Shown piece after piece: positions 10,097 through 21,323 of a stretch of 64,000 bases of DNA (position 1 is the stretch's first letter; each line of letters opens with the position of its first letter). The position numbers and the translations under genes were made by a program. Origin of the DNA: Sanderia malayensis (Eukaryota; Cnidaria; Scyphozoa; Semaeostomeae; Pelagiidae). The notes beneath the pieces were generated by a model. It saw only the letters and a list, made by a program, of their open reading frames with translations, was not told the origin of the DNA and did not search any database. The stretch covers positions 1,054,001-1,118,000 of the forward strand of contig RQOL01000658.1 in NCBI GenBank assembly GCA_013076295.1, read 5' to 3'.

Positions 10097-13000
10097 ATGG
10101 ACGAGCTTTCACAGTGTGATTTAAATGAGGTATGTTGCGTCTTGTATATTTTAGTTATGATTAACTTTTTACAACCCACTACACTGCATTTGCCCACGTG
10201 ACCAGGCTATCGACTTGAGTTTGCAATTTTATTTAACAAGTAAAAGTCGTATAAAGGGTATAACGCTTCATGCTTTACTGCTTTTCTCTGGTCCTCTGAC
10301 TCATGGGCGCTCGGGTCGTTCCCCCCACATTACCAGTTATTATTGCTAATATCTAGATGTCACATATCCCTTTTAACCCTTTATACCTAGTTTTATACAT
10401 TGTGGGAATATCTAGAAAGCCACAGTATTAATTGTTTATTTTTTCAAAATTTATATAGGAGGATGTGAAAGTGGATGATCCATACAAGCAACAATCAATT
10501 CTGTCATTTTTCAAACCAAGTTCAAAGAAGCAAAACATTGTCAAAAAGAATGATTCAAAATCTACAGATAAAGGAAGGGCCAGAGAAAAACGGGGAGGGA
10601 ATGATAAGTGTGGGAAAACGCAAGAAGAAGAGCAGAAAAGCTCGAATAGCAAGTGTAAAAGCTCTGTTCGAAATCAGGATGAAAATTTGGCTGGTGAGAC
10701 TATAGAGGAAGGGAAAACAAGTAGTGACTTGTGTGAGACTAAATCTAGTGCCGCTGTAAAATGTGTTGAAGATAGCTTAATTATCATGGAAGAAGATGAG
10801 GAATTTGAAAAAGAAGATCTTGTGCCAAGGAGAAGAAGTTCTAAGAAGAGGGTGAAGCAAATTGTCAGTGATTCTTCTGATTTGTCAGATTGGGAGCCAG
10901 GAAAAAAGAAAAAAAAGAAGAAGAAAAAGAGAAAGAAAAAGAAGACAACAAAAAAGACAGAAAACTTTGAAAAACTTTCAAAAAATGAAAATTTGGAAGA
11001 TGAAGAATTTCACGATAAACTAAGTGACCAAGATATTTGTTCGAAGAAAAGGGTTCCTAGAAAAGATCAGGATGGTATAACTGAAGTAGATAAAAATATT
11101 GACAAAATCATTTCTGGCTTAGACAGTATTGATAAATCCAAGGCAACATTTGAATCCCAAGGTATGCATCCTGATAGTGAACTAGAAAGTCAATGCCAAG
11201 ATGTATCGATTCTATCAAGGTCAGTTATTATAGTAGAGAAGGATGTTGAAAGAAATCAAGAGTCAAGTAACAAACCACGTTCTTCTGCAAATGTTTCTAA
11301 ATCAGAGAAATTGGCATCAGGAGATCATGCTGAGGCCAACAATCTAAGTTCTGCCATGCCGGAAACAGCAGTGCCACCAGAGTCAGTTGTTATAGCCAAG
11401 AAAGACTTGGAAGAAGTCCAGAAGCCAACGGTCAAAGGACATTCACTTGCAAAAGTCAACCAGGAGGAGAGTATAACAGCTATTGCAAGACCGAGTTTTG
11501 CAAGCAAATTCAGCAGACAACCATTGTCTGTATCCAGTGAGGTTACTTATATTATGCCTGTCAAAGCAACACCATTTCCAGTTGTAAGTCACGTGTTGCA
11601 ATTGCAAGTGGCAGAACAGAAGTGGCACAAGGAATGTTGCACGATGTTGGATTTAAATAAGTCTACAAAGGATGTGGAGTTAGGCTTGCAAGTTGACTCA
11701 GGATTCAAAACAACAGAAGGTGTCTTCAGATCACTTTTAAATTTAGAAAAGGTAACAATCCAATATTCAAATACTGAAAGGTTTGAAAAATATCAGTTCG
11801 GGCAACAACTTTAATGATAAAAATGTCACCAGAAGCTTTATTATTGGGAAAGGTTTTAACAACTTTCTTCAAATCTGATTTCTGAAAAATGAGATTTTTA
11901 AAAAAGTTTTTGTTTTTGATCAATGTAACAGCATGTACAGTTGCTTTTTGCTGTCTCTAAATTCTAAAGGGAAATTGAGTTCAATCCAAAAATGATGAAC
12001 TGTTGAGATCCTTGGAGCATATTTTATTGCTTATGAGATTATTGAAACAATAAAGTATTGATTCCAGTTTTGTTTGTGCTTACAAAAAGCTTCTGCTCGT
12101 AATTAAAAGCAAGTTTTCAATCAATCTATCATTGTGTCAATAATTTTTACACTCACAAAGTCGAAATGGCACACTTACATGAGTTGCATTGTATTCTTGT
12201 ACCCTTGCTTACTCTATTGCTTATGTGATTATATGCATGTTACTCTGTCTACCTTGTTTTCGTCAGGTTGTTCCAGCAACAAATTCACCTCATGTTAAGC
12301 AGAAACGTCTATCAGAATGTCTTCAAGCAATCCAGTTGGCAAACCCACATTTTCAGCTGCACAAGATTTTTCAAGGATACTTGAAATGCCAAATGAATAT
12401 TATCAAACAATGTACGTATTAGTGCTCGTATTTTTATTTTTATTTTTCTTTATCTCAAATGTAAAGAAAATTTATCTCAAATTTATCTTTAATCATTTTG
12501 TTAGCAAATATTATCCGTTAATTTCTTTCTATTAAACAAACTCAAGTTCTGATCTTTTCGACTGCTTCATAACACAATTTGCCATTTGTTTCATGCAAGT
12601 TGCGATTTATCGAAGCTATTTCATTAGTTCTTTTCATGATTTTCTATATTTGGATTTTATAATATATTGCTTATAGAGCGAAGTTTTGATGTTACCCTGG
12701 GCATTTTTAAATGTAGTTGGATATTAATGAGAGTGTTGGTATTATCTTTGGGATTTGCGGTTTGTTTTCAGGCGTTGAAAAGGCTGAACAGTCCAAAGTT
12801 AAAGTGAAGATCATTTGGGAAAAGGAAGAAATGATGAAGAAGCCAACTATTAGTATTACATCATCTCCTGAAAAAACACCGAATGTTAAGGAAGAAGCTA
12901 AAAACGACATAAGAAAGCTGTTTGGAAGATGCAAGCAAACACGAGAAGCACGCAAGGAAGAAGAGAGTTTTAGTAGTAAAGGAATTCAGAAGTTGAGTGA

Positions 13001-16000
13001 GAAGAAGATTGATGAAGGAAAGTGCGATAAAGTAATTGCGTTGAAAAGTAGAAAGAAGAAGAAAGGCGAGAGGAAGTCGGAAGAATCTTGTGAAGTTGAA
13101 GAAAATTCCTGTGCAAAGGAGAGCAAGTCTATTAGTATTGAAGCATCGTTTAGGAATGCTTCAAGGCGAGTAAGGAAGCATAGAATTGAAGAGACTATCC
13201 CTAGAATTGATTCTGCGGGTGTGAAGGAAGATGAAGACGTCGTAAAAGTTGTGAAGAGGACTTTGAGAAGTAGAAACAAGTTGAAAGCATGTGGTGTTCT
13301 GGATTTGGAAAGTCAGAAGAATGTGCAAGATCAGGAAGAGTGTGTGAAATTCATTGAAGTTGATGAAGAACGAATTGGTGAAGATGCGTATAGTGGTGAG
13401 AAAGATGACGGGAGAGTGAAGGAGAAAAAAAATAAGAAGAAGAAGGTGATAGAAGATCAGGATGATGAATTGATTATGGATGTTGAAGATATTGAAATGA
13501 AGCAAAAAACATCATTGCGAAAACCAAAGAAGAAGAAAAAGAAAAAGAAGATTAAGCATGGTGCTGAAGATGTCGATCATGACTCGTTGAATCTGACGGA
13601 AGATAAAACTAGTTCAGATGTTGCTTTATCCAGCGAATCTGCTAAGGATAAACGAGAAAAGAAGAAGAAAAGAACAAGGAAATCAAGAGAAATTGATAAT
13701 GGTGCTGCTGAGATTGATAATAACATTGTTCAGAAGACAGCTTCATCCATTGAGAAGAAGGAGACCAGTAATAATGTTGATATAAGGACAATGTTTGGAA
13801 GAAGGAAGAGTCGTGAAAGTAACAGTGATCAAGCAGTGTGCTGTGTTTTGAAAGAGGAGAAGAATGTCTTGGAGATAATCTCAAGTCCGGAAGACGGAGT
13901 GAAGAATATGATTAAGCATGAGCAAAATGACATTGACAGTGGGTTTAAGCAAGAGAAGAATAGAGATATAAGGTTGATGTTCAGCCCAGTTATGGATGAG
14001 ATAGGCGTGTCTGCCAAGTCTAAATCAGAGGGCATTTGCAATGCGGATGTTGCTGAATCAGGAAGGGTAAGGGAGTTTTGTTTTGACGAAGCAATGGAAG
14101 ATGATGATAGGGATAGGACAAAAAGGTCAAAGAAGAAGAAAATGAAGACTAAACGCATCGTTGAAAAGCAAGAAGAGCGCTGTAAGGAATTGGAAAGTAC
14201 AGATGTTTCTATAGATGATGATAGTGGTTTAAGAGAGGCGAATGGTGTGAAGGTTGCAGGTCATACGTCTTGCGGTGCTAACGATGGTGATGAAGTAGAC
14301 GTTGGTGAAAATGAACAGCTTGGTAAGAAGAAGAAGAAAAAGAAAAAGAAGAAGAAGAAAGATAATGATGATGTTGAGATGGATAAGTGTGACGTCAGTC
14401 CACAGTTGCCGCTTAAGAAGAAGGATGTATCGAATTGCAGCATTTTGTCGTTTTATAAGCCATTGAATCCGAAAAAGACTGAAGCCGCGCCAATGCCAGA
14501 CATCGATTCAATTGATTGCAGAAAGCAGAGTTCTGCTGACGTATCTGAGCAAGCCACCAACATGGCCACGATTGAGAAGGAGAAACAAGAAAATGACCCT
14601 GATTCATTTGTCAGCAATAAGACCACAGATGACGCACTCAAAACTGTACGGGCTCACGATGCCGGAAAGTTGGCGAGAGGTATTGGTGATTTTGAGAGAC
14701 AACAAGAAAAAACTACTGCAAGAGCTGGTGATATTTTGGAGAAAGAAAGATGTGCAAGTAAGCGGAAAAGATTTCTGAAAATTGCATGTGATGATGTACT
14801 TGTCGAGAATCCAGCTCTTTCATCTTCGCTGAGAAGATCGAAAAGAATAAAATTGAACGACAGTTTAACAGCCGATGATTCAACGCAGATTGTTGATAAA
14901 CTGGATGATTTGGTTGAAGATGGAAATGCTGTTAGTGTAGGAGAGACTGTTGAGGATGCTGGCAGTTGTCAGTTGTTGGTTGGGCTGAAAAGTGATAAAC
15001 TGGAAGTTGGACAATATAGTGATGCTAGCGATGAAGATGATCCCGCAATGAAGATACATCGACAGAATGCTTCGCTTTTGTGTCTTGAAAATGAAGATGA
15101 TGAAGATGAGCCTCGTTATGGTGAAGGTGAGCCTCGTTGTGATGAAGATGGAACCACGAAAGTCAAGTTAGAGGAACTCGATCATAACGACACTGCCTCG
15201 GTATTAGAGTCGTCTTCGAGAATTAATGATCTAAGGAACATGGTGAATGCGACGAAAGAAGACTGCGTGGAGATTATTGAATCTTCTTCTGGAAAAGTGA
15301 CTGGGCTTGACATTGTTGTGTCTGACAGTTTAAAGAATTGCGAAAATAACAAAACTGGAAGTGGGTTGAAAAGGAAGCGAGCAATGAGCTCAAATGTTGT
15401 TGAAGATGTTGCTAAGGATGGCGGTGAGAGGCGAAGGTCGAAACGGGTGAAGGAAAGGGAGAAGAAGCTGGAAGATCTTGCAGTGGAAGAGGTGGGTCGC
15501 AGTTTGCATGGCTTATGCCCTGAGAAGAAGAAGAAAAACAAGAAGAAGATCAGTGGAGTGAAAGAAAATTTGATTGAGGGAGATTCAAATGGAAGTAAAC
15601 ATGCAAAAGTTGGACTTGAAGGAAATCTGAAGTCAGCTGTTAATGATGAAAAGGGAGCCTTTCTGAAGGAATGCGAGGAGGTGAAAGAAGGAAAATTGGA
15701 ACCAGGAATAAAAGACAGACCAAGGAAAATCGTGACAGAAGAGGAACCGATAACAGAGGAATACGTGAACAGGAGCTTGCAGTGGACTGATAAATACTCT
15801 CCTCAGAAACACGATGATGTAATTGGAAGCAAAGAATCCGTTTTTAGATTATTCGATTGGTTATCGGATTGGAAAGTGAAGCACGAACGGTTTGCTCGAA
15901 TGTTGAATCTGAATGCAACAAAACGAAGGTAAGGGAATTGTGAATTTAGTTACATGCATTGAGGATATGTTCAGTTTATTTTAACTTTTAGATAGCTCAG

Positions 16001-19000
16001 GTTTTTCAGATCTGAATACTGCTTAAATGCCATTTGAGACTTTAGCTGACCTTGATGCAATAATACTCACTGACCTTGAAAACATACTTTATCGAACTTA
16101 AATTCAGCTTTGCAAGATTGGTTTATTCTTAATGCAGCATACAACATACAAAACAGCCTTGATACAATCTAAGCGCAATTTTAATCTCATCCAGCTACGA
16201 TAGATGTATTTTATAGAGATTATTTTATGAATGATAACGATCCTTGTTGTTTTAGGCGAAGAAAGAAGTACAATGACGACACAGATAGTGATGGCGATTT
16301 CAGAGATAGTAGTGACGAAGAAAGTGATCTTTCCAACACGTTTGTTATCATTGGAAAGCCTGGTTGTGGATCAACGGCTGCGGTGTACGCCTGTGCGCAG
16401 GAGCTTGGGTACAAGGTATGATTACAATGTGTTGTTCTAAGCGAATCTTAATTAGTAAGCATCTTATATGGTATTACTTGTTTGAGATCTATGCAGTTGG
16501 GTTATGAATGTATTGGTAGACTAAGGTTATAACATGGTGGTTTTTTATCTATTGTTTAAGTATCCACACTTTATACCAATCAGTGATTGCAGTAGGTGAC
16601 AAAAATCTTGGTATCATCCATGCAAAAGGAATATTGGCAATATTCCTTTTGCATGACGACTAAGAAGGTTTGGTGGAGAAAACAGCATTGTTTTAGGAAA
16701 GTGGGAGATGGAATGGTGCCCGCAGATGGTACCCACAGGGAATAAAGTTCGCAGGAAGATGGCATTTTTATCGGATTTTTCCCTTTGTTCCCTGTTTTAG
16801 ATATATGCAATGGATTTAGGAGGTGTATGCACTGTGGACGAATTTGCACTAATAATTACACACTAACAATATCTATTCAATCAAGATACACGAATGATAT
16901 AACTGCAGATTTTTTTTGATGATTTTCGTTCCTGAAATCACCTCCCGGTTTTCTAGGTGCTCGAGTTGAATACTTCGATGTACAGGACTGGTAAACAGAT
17001 CCAATCGTTACTCGGAGAGGCGACGCAGAGCCACCAGGTTAAACGAAAATTCCACGGATCGACATTCGCCTCGAACGATCCTGAGGCCGATAACGATTTG
17101 AAAGGTGTTCGCAAATTATCGTCGTTTTTCGGCACAAAGACGACGGATTCGAATAGCGAAGAAAAACGACTAGGTGCTGCGAACGACGACCGAGAAGTCA
17201 AAGAAACTCGGGGTGCTGATTCGAAAACAAGAGAAGATTCTTGTTCTTCGAAAGCAGCTGATGATATGTCTGTGATATTGTTTGAGCAGGTGAAGTTGAA
17301 CGTTTTACTTGTTGATAATGCTAGTTGTTACGTAGTCTTTGAGATTAACCTCGATTTACTGTGGGTTTCCTTTGAAACGAGCTTCAACAAGCACCGAAGA
17401 CTCAGTTTTATATTGGGAGTCTGATACACAACACTCGTTGTAGTAAAAACCCGCGTGTATGAACCTGTAAATTTCCATCCAGCCTATTGTTCCAGGACAA
17501 TAGGCTATTGTTTCTTCTATTGTTTTGAGCAGAAGTATCACCCAGAAGGTTCTTAATCCATTGGTTCTTATATGCGGGTTTTTACTGTATAATACGGCTA
17601 AGTTATACGATTCAAGTGACCTCATTTTCAAGTCTATGTTATTTTATATCGAGAGCTCCATTGGATATAGGCAGTACAATCTCTTTTTGTATGTACCGTA
17701 TGACTGGTGTTTTGTAAATGGAAATGCTTACTTCTTCTTTCAGGCTGATTTGGTTTTCGATGATTTAGACAAAGGCTTTTGGTTGGGTGTCAATGAACTT
17801 CGAAGCCAAGCAAAGAGACCTATTGTTTTAACAACCAATGGTATGTATGTGAGCTATGGCTTCCCACCCTGTCATTAAAATCATAAAACTTTGCATTAAG
17901 GTGTATGTTTAGATTTGTAAATATTATATTTGATCACCATGTTGTGATGTAAAACATTTAAAGGTAATGTCAGGGTTGCTTTTAAGTATAGCTTTTGTTT
18001 ATCCACTATTTCATGCTTATCCGACTTACTAGACTTGAGTCAGCTATCTGAAATTCAAATCTGGAGCTAGATAAACTTAATTGTTTGGTTTTATTTTCTG
18101 TTTTAGACCCTTGTATTGTTAACCAACTTGACGGCCATGCTGTCGAGGTAATAAACATGAATTATCCAACGAAATCAGAAGCTATTATTCACCTTCAAGT
18201 ATTGTGCTTGGCAGAGCAAGTATATCCTTCAGAAAGTCTTTTGGACCGTATAATAACATCGTGCAATTGCAACATAGGACAGTGTATTATGCAGCTTCAG
18301 TTTTGGCTTGAACATTGGAAAGGTCCTTTGTATAAGTTGATTGATGGTGGTGCAACATGTAAGGATGGGGGGAAGAGTAGTCTGCGGTCGGTGGAAGCTG
18401 GGAATACGGAACAGGGATCTGGAATTGTGGAGCTAGTGAAATCCGAATCGAATGTCTTGGGAGAAAATTGTGGAAATGTTGAGCAGGATAAGCGACCGAT
18501 TAATCAGGATAGACAATCGATTAATCAGGATAAGCAATCGATTGATCAGGATAAGCAATCGATTAATCAAGATGAGCAATCGACCAATCAAGATAAGCAG
18601 TCAATTCATCAGGATAAGCAATCGATTAATCAAGATGAGCAGTCGGTTAATCAGGATAAGCAGTCGATTGATCACGATAAGCAATCGATTAATCAAGATG
18701 AGCAGTCGGTTAATCAGGATAAGCAGTCGATTGATCACGATAAGCAATCGATTAATCAGGATAAGCAATCCTTTCAGCCTGGACTTGATAATACTTATCG
18801 AATTGATGGTGGGTTACTTAAGCGAAATGATGGAGAGGACAGTTGTATCGAGCAAAGCTTTAAAGATCAGACTAATGAAGAACAAAGTATTGCAAAACCT
18901 GAAGACACCAAACAAAATGACAATCAAACACCAGTTGATGATGAAGGATTTTTAACTGTCCACAAAAAGGAATCATTGCTTCATAATTTGAATAAAGGAA

Positions 19001-20716
19001 AAAGTGAAATAATGGTTGAAGTTGTGAATGCTGATCGCTTTAAGTTTTGCCAAGAAGAACCATGTTTGATTGATGCTAATAAGGTCGACTTTCAGCAAAT
19101 GGTCAAGAAGAGTTCTGTGTTTACACCTCCCTATTATACTCCTGTTTCAAAAAAATGGGATCGCAAACTCAATGGTAGGCATGTTACTGCGTTACGCCAT
19201 ACATTGTTGTATTATGCTGACAACGATATACAATACCTTAAATATTATGCCTTAGACAATAGCAAATATTGTACTTTACTATACTATCCGACACTGTACT
19301 ATTATCATAATATACTATGCTATTTGTTATACTGTACTATGCTCTAGTATATCTTTTCTATCCTCTGCTATCAATTATGCCATACTTTACTTCTCATTCT
19401 TGTTATCATACTCTATTAGAATGTCCTTTACAATCCCTTTATCGTGATCTGTATTAGTTAATTGTATGTTTCTTTTCAATCTTGCAGAAATTTCAAGGAC
19501 ATCTGACCTCGATCTAATCTCCGCGTCGTTCGACGTTTTATCCGATGCTGACACTTGTAAATCAGGCAAAGAGTATTCACCAGAACCATTCGGATGGTGG
19601 TCATGCAAGATAAAAGACGGACTGGTGGACTGTTTGTCAACGACGACCTTTGTTAATACACAGAATGAAGTCATGGAAGAATTGTATGGTCAAGTGAAAT
19701 TAGCTGGCAGTAAGTTGCAACAAGTGTCACTGCAGAAACTTGGTTCACAAGATGCTTCACACAGCCTAATTGGGAATGGGTAAGTTTTAGGCATGTCACA
19801 GCCAAGTTGTAATGAAAACAATTAGTCCTGAGAAAGTTTTATGATTTAAAACAGTCTTGAACTAAAGTCAAGACCTAGGCTTATACTGCTTCTTTGTTTT
19901 CTTCGACATTTTACACCACTTTGACTCGCTGTTTTCTTTTGTACTTCAGGTGTGTGACCGACACTCTCGCCTCTACTGAAAGATGTCTGCCATTGACGAA
20001 CAAGCTTGATCATCGCTCCAGCACCATGGATGTCATCCCGTCACTGAAATTAATCTGCGCATTGGAAGAAAATCGAAGGTTGACGCAGTTCAAAAGGAGA
20101 ACCAGAAGGTAAGTGTTGCTTTGATGATCCCTTTCATGTGTACGAGTTAAGAGCTTTTAAATAGAGGCTCGTGACTCCGTACTAATTTTCCTCTGGTTTC
20201 TATCTGTTGTCCCATTGCTTTGTACTCCCTATGCACCCTGTGCTCATTCACATCTAAGCTTCAAATAAGTATATCCATTACGTTGAATAGTGAAAGACAT
20301 TTCATGTCAAACGGTCTTTTCTATCCTACTGTTCTGGCACATATTCTTGTGCATTTTAGTTTTTATTTTGACATGTTGCGCATTGTTAACTATCTTACTG
20401 GGCTCATTTTTACGTCTTCAGCCCCTGTCCTTTGTGCCATCTTTATTGTCTCTGATTGTCAAATGTACTGTAACTAAATATAGGTCAATGGTGGTGCAAT
20501 TTTACTCTCGCTTTTTGCGCTGCTAATCCAAACATTGTGACATTTCCTATTTATTGATATCTAAAAATCTCACAAATTGGACAATAGTTCGCATCGATCT
20601 CTGATTCGTCCCTTTCATCCATTTATTCCAGATTTCTTCATTATTTGGATGGGATTTTTCTTCATATTGACTCTGATTTGAACGAAAAACTTTTAAAATC
20701 CTCCTTAAAGAATTGA
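10097..20716 (+). CDS. ATAD5: ATAD5/Elg1 PCNA-unloading clamp-loader subunit, extended
   Basis: Large subunit of the RFC-like complex that removes PCNA from DNA after replication. Eleven exons: 10097-10129, 10459-11751, 12267-12411, 12772-15928, 16256-16415, 16957-17289, 17744-17840, 18107-19174, 19488-19779, 19950-20108 and 20632-20716. Total 6822 nt, 2273 residues (human 1844). The N-terminal ~1500 residues are charged and disordered with poly-Lys tracts and PIP-like motifs (consensus PIP box at residues 22-29). The AAA+ core starts at LQWTDKYSPQ and includes AAVYACAQELGYK and GEATQSHQV, diagnostic of ATAD5. The C-terminus has LDHRSS and RFLHYLDGIFLHI. Oddities: Walker A reads GKPGCGST (1576-1583), with Ser where the catalytic Lys belongs. 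Walker B reads VILFEQAD, with Gln1707 in place of Glu. A 7-residue repeat array is inserted after the lid region. Identity is secure; ATPase activity is doubtful. Confidence 0.95.
16619..16655. other. 37-bp near-perfect palindrome in ATAD5 intron 5
   Basis: CATGCAAAAGGAATATTG at 16619-16636 is exactly mirrored as its reverse complement at 16638-16655, with a single G between them. This 18-bp stem is cruciform-prone. No larger inverted repeat around it is evident. Confidence 0.7.
17440..17590. mobile_element. 151-bp MITE (copy A) in ATAD5 intron 6
   Basis: Terminal inverted repeats of the type AGTAAAAACCCGC...GCGGGTTTTTACT bound a 151-bp element. Its interior in reverse complement (CTGCTCAAAACAATAGAA and an AATAGGCTGG block) matches the element at 49829-49980. 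A fragment of the same interior lies at 40596-40651. No coding capacity. Confidence 0.75.
18481..18774 (+). repeat. In-frame 21-bp coding minisatellite in ATAD5
   Basis: About 14 tandem copies of a 21-bp unit encode the heptad NQDKQSI with variants (Asn/Asp/His at position 1, Asp/Glu changes, Ile/Val/Thr). They span about residues 1865-1962, after the AAA+ lid and before the conserved C-terminus. A higher-order duplication of two to three units is visible at 18625-18760. All copies keep the frame. Confidence 0.9.
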
Positions 20717-21323
20717 ACTATCACAGTTGTCTTTGTCAACCTATGATGAAAAGTTCTTGCTTGATAGCCAATGGCCGCAGTATATTACTGCATTTCGAGT
20801 GTTATTTAATAAATGCCATGCTTGAGAGATACCATGATGTTAGATATTATAAATCACCCTGTGAAGGCCCTGTTTGTTCTTGCTATTTTTTATTTGTAAA
20901 ACTGAAAATGAGTATTTCACGTCATCTTGAAATTTAATGTCCAATATTTCATTATGAATATAATAATGGGATAAGCTTGTAAATATTTTTGGTAAATATT
21001 TAAAAATATTTTTCTACAAAATTAATCATCAATATTTTGCCTACTCTGTCTCTTCAACTATTTTCATATTCGTATTCATAACGATTAAGGAAAGAGCACT
21101 TTAATTATATTCTCTATTCTATTTATATTACTCATTTCATATACTATACAATATCTTACAACTCTTTTTATAGATTTTCTACACAAACTACAATTTCTTC
21201 TTCTTTTATTGAATAATGTTTTAATTGTTGGTTTAACTTGCTCTTCTTACATTTCTGTTGTTCTTGGTCACTTGTCCTTCCTCTTCATCGCTGTATTCTT
21301 GATTCTCTTCCTTTGAATGGTAA
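20717..21323. other. Convergent 3' flanks of ATAD5 and the acidic-tail gene
   Basis: Very AT-rich DNA between two converging genes. AATAAA at about 20807 on the plus strand could end the ATAD5 transcript. I see no further gene here. Confidence 0.5.
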
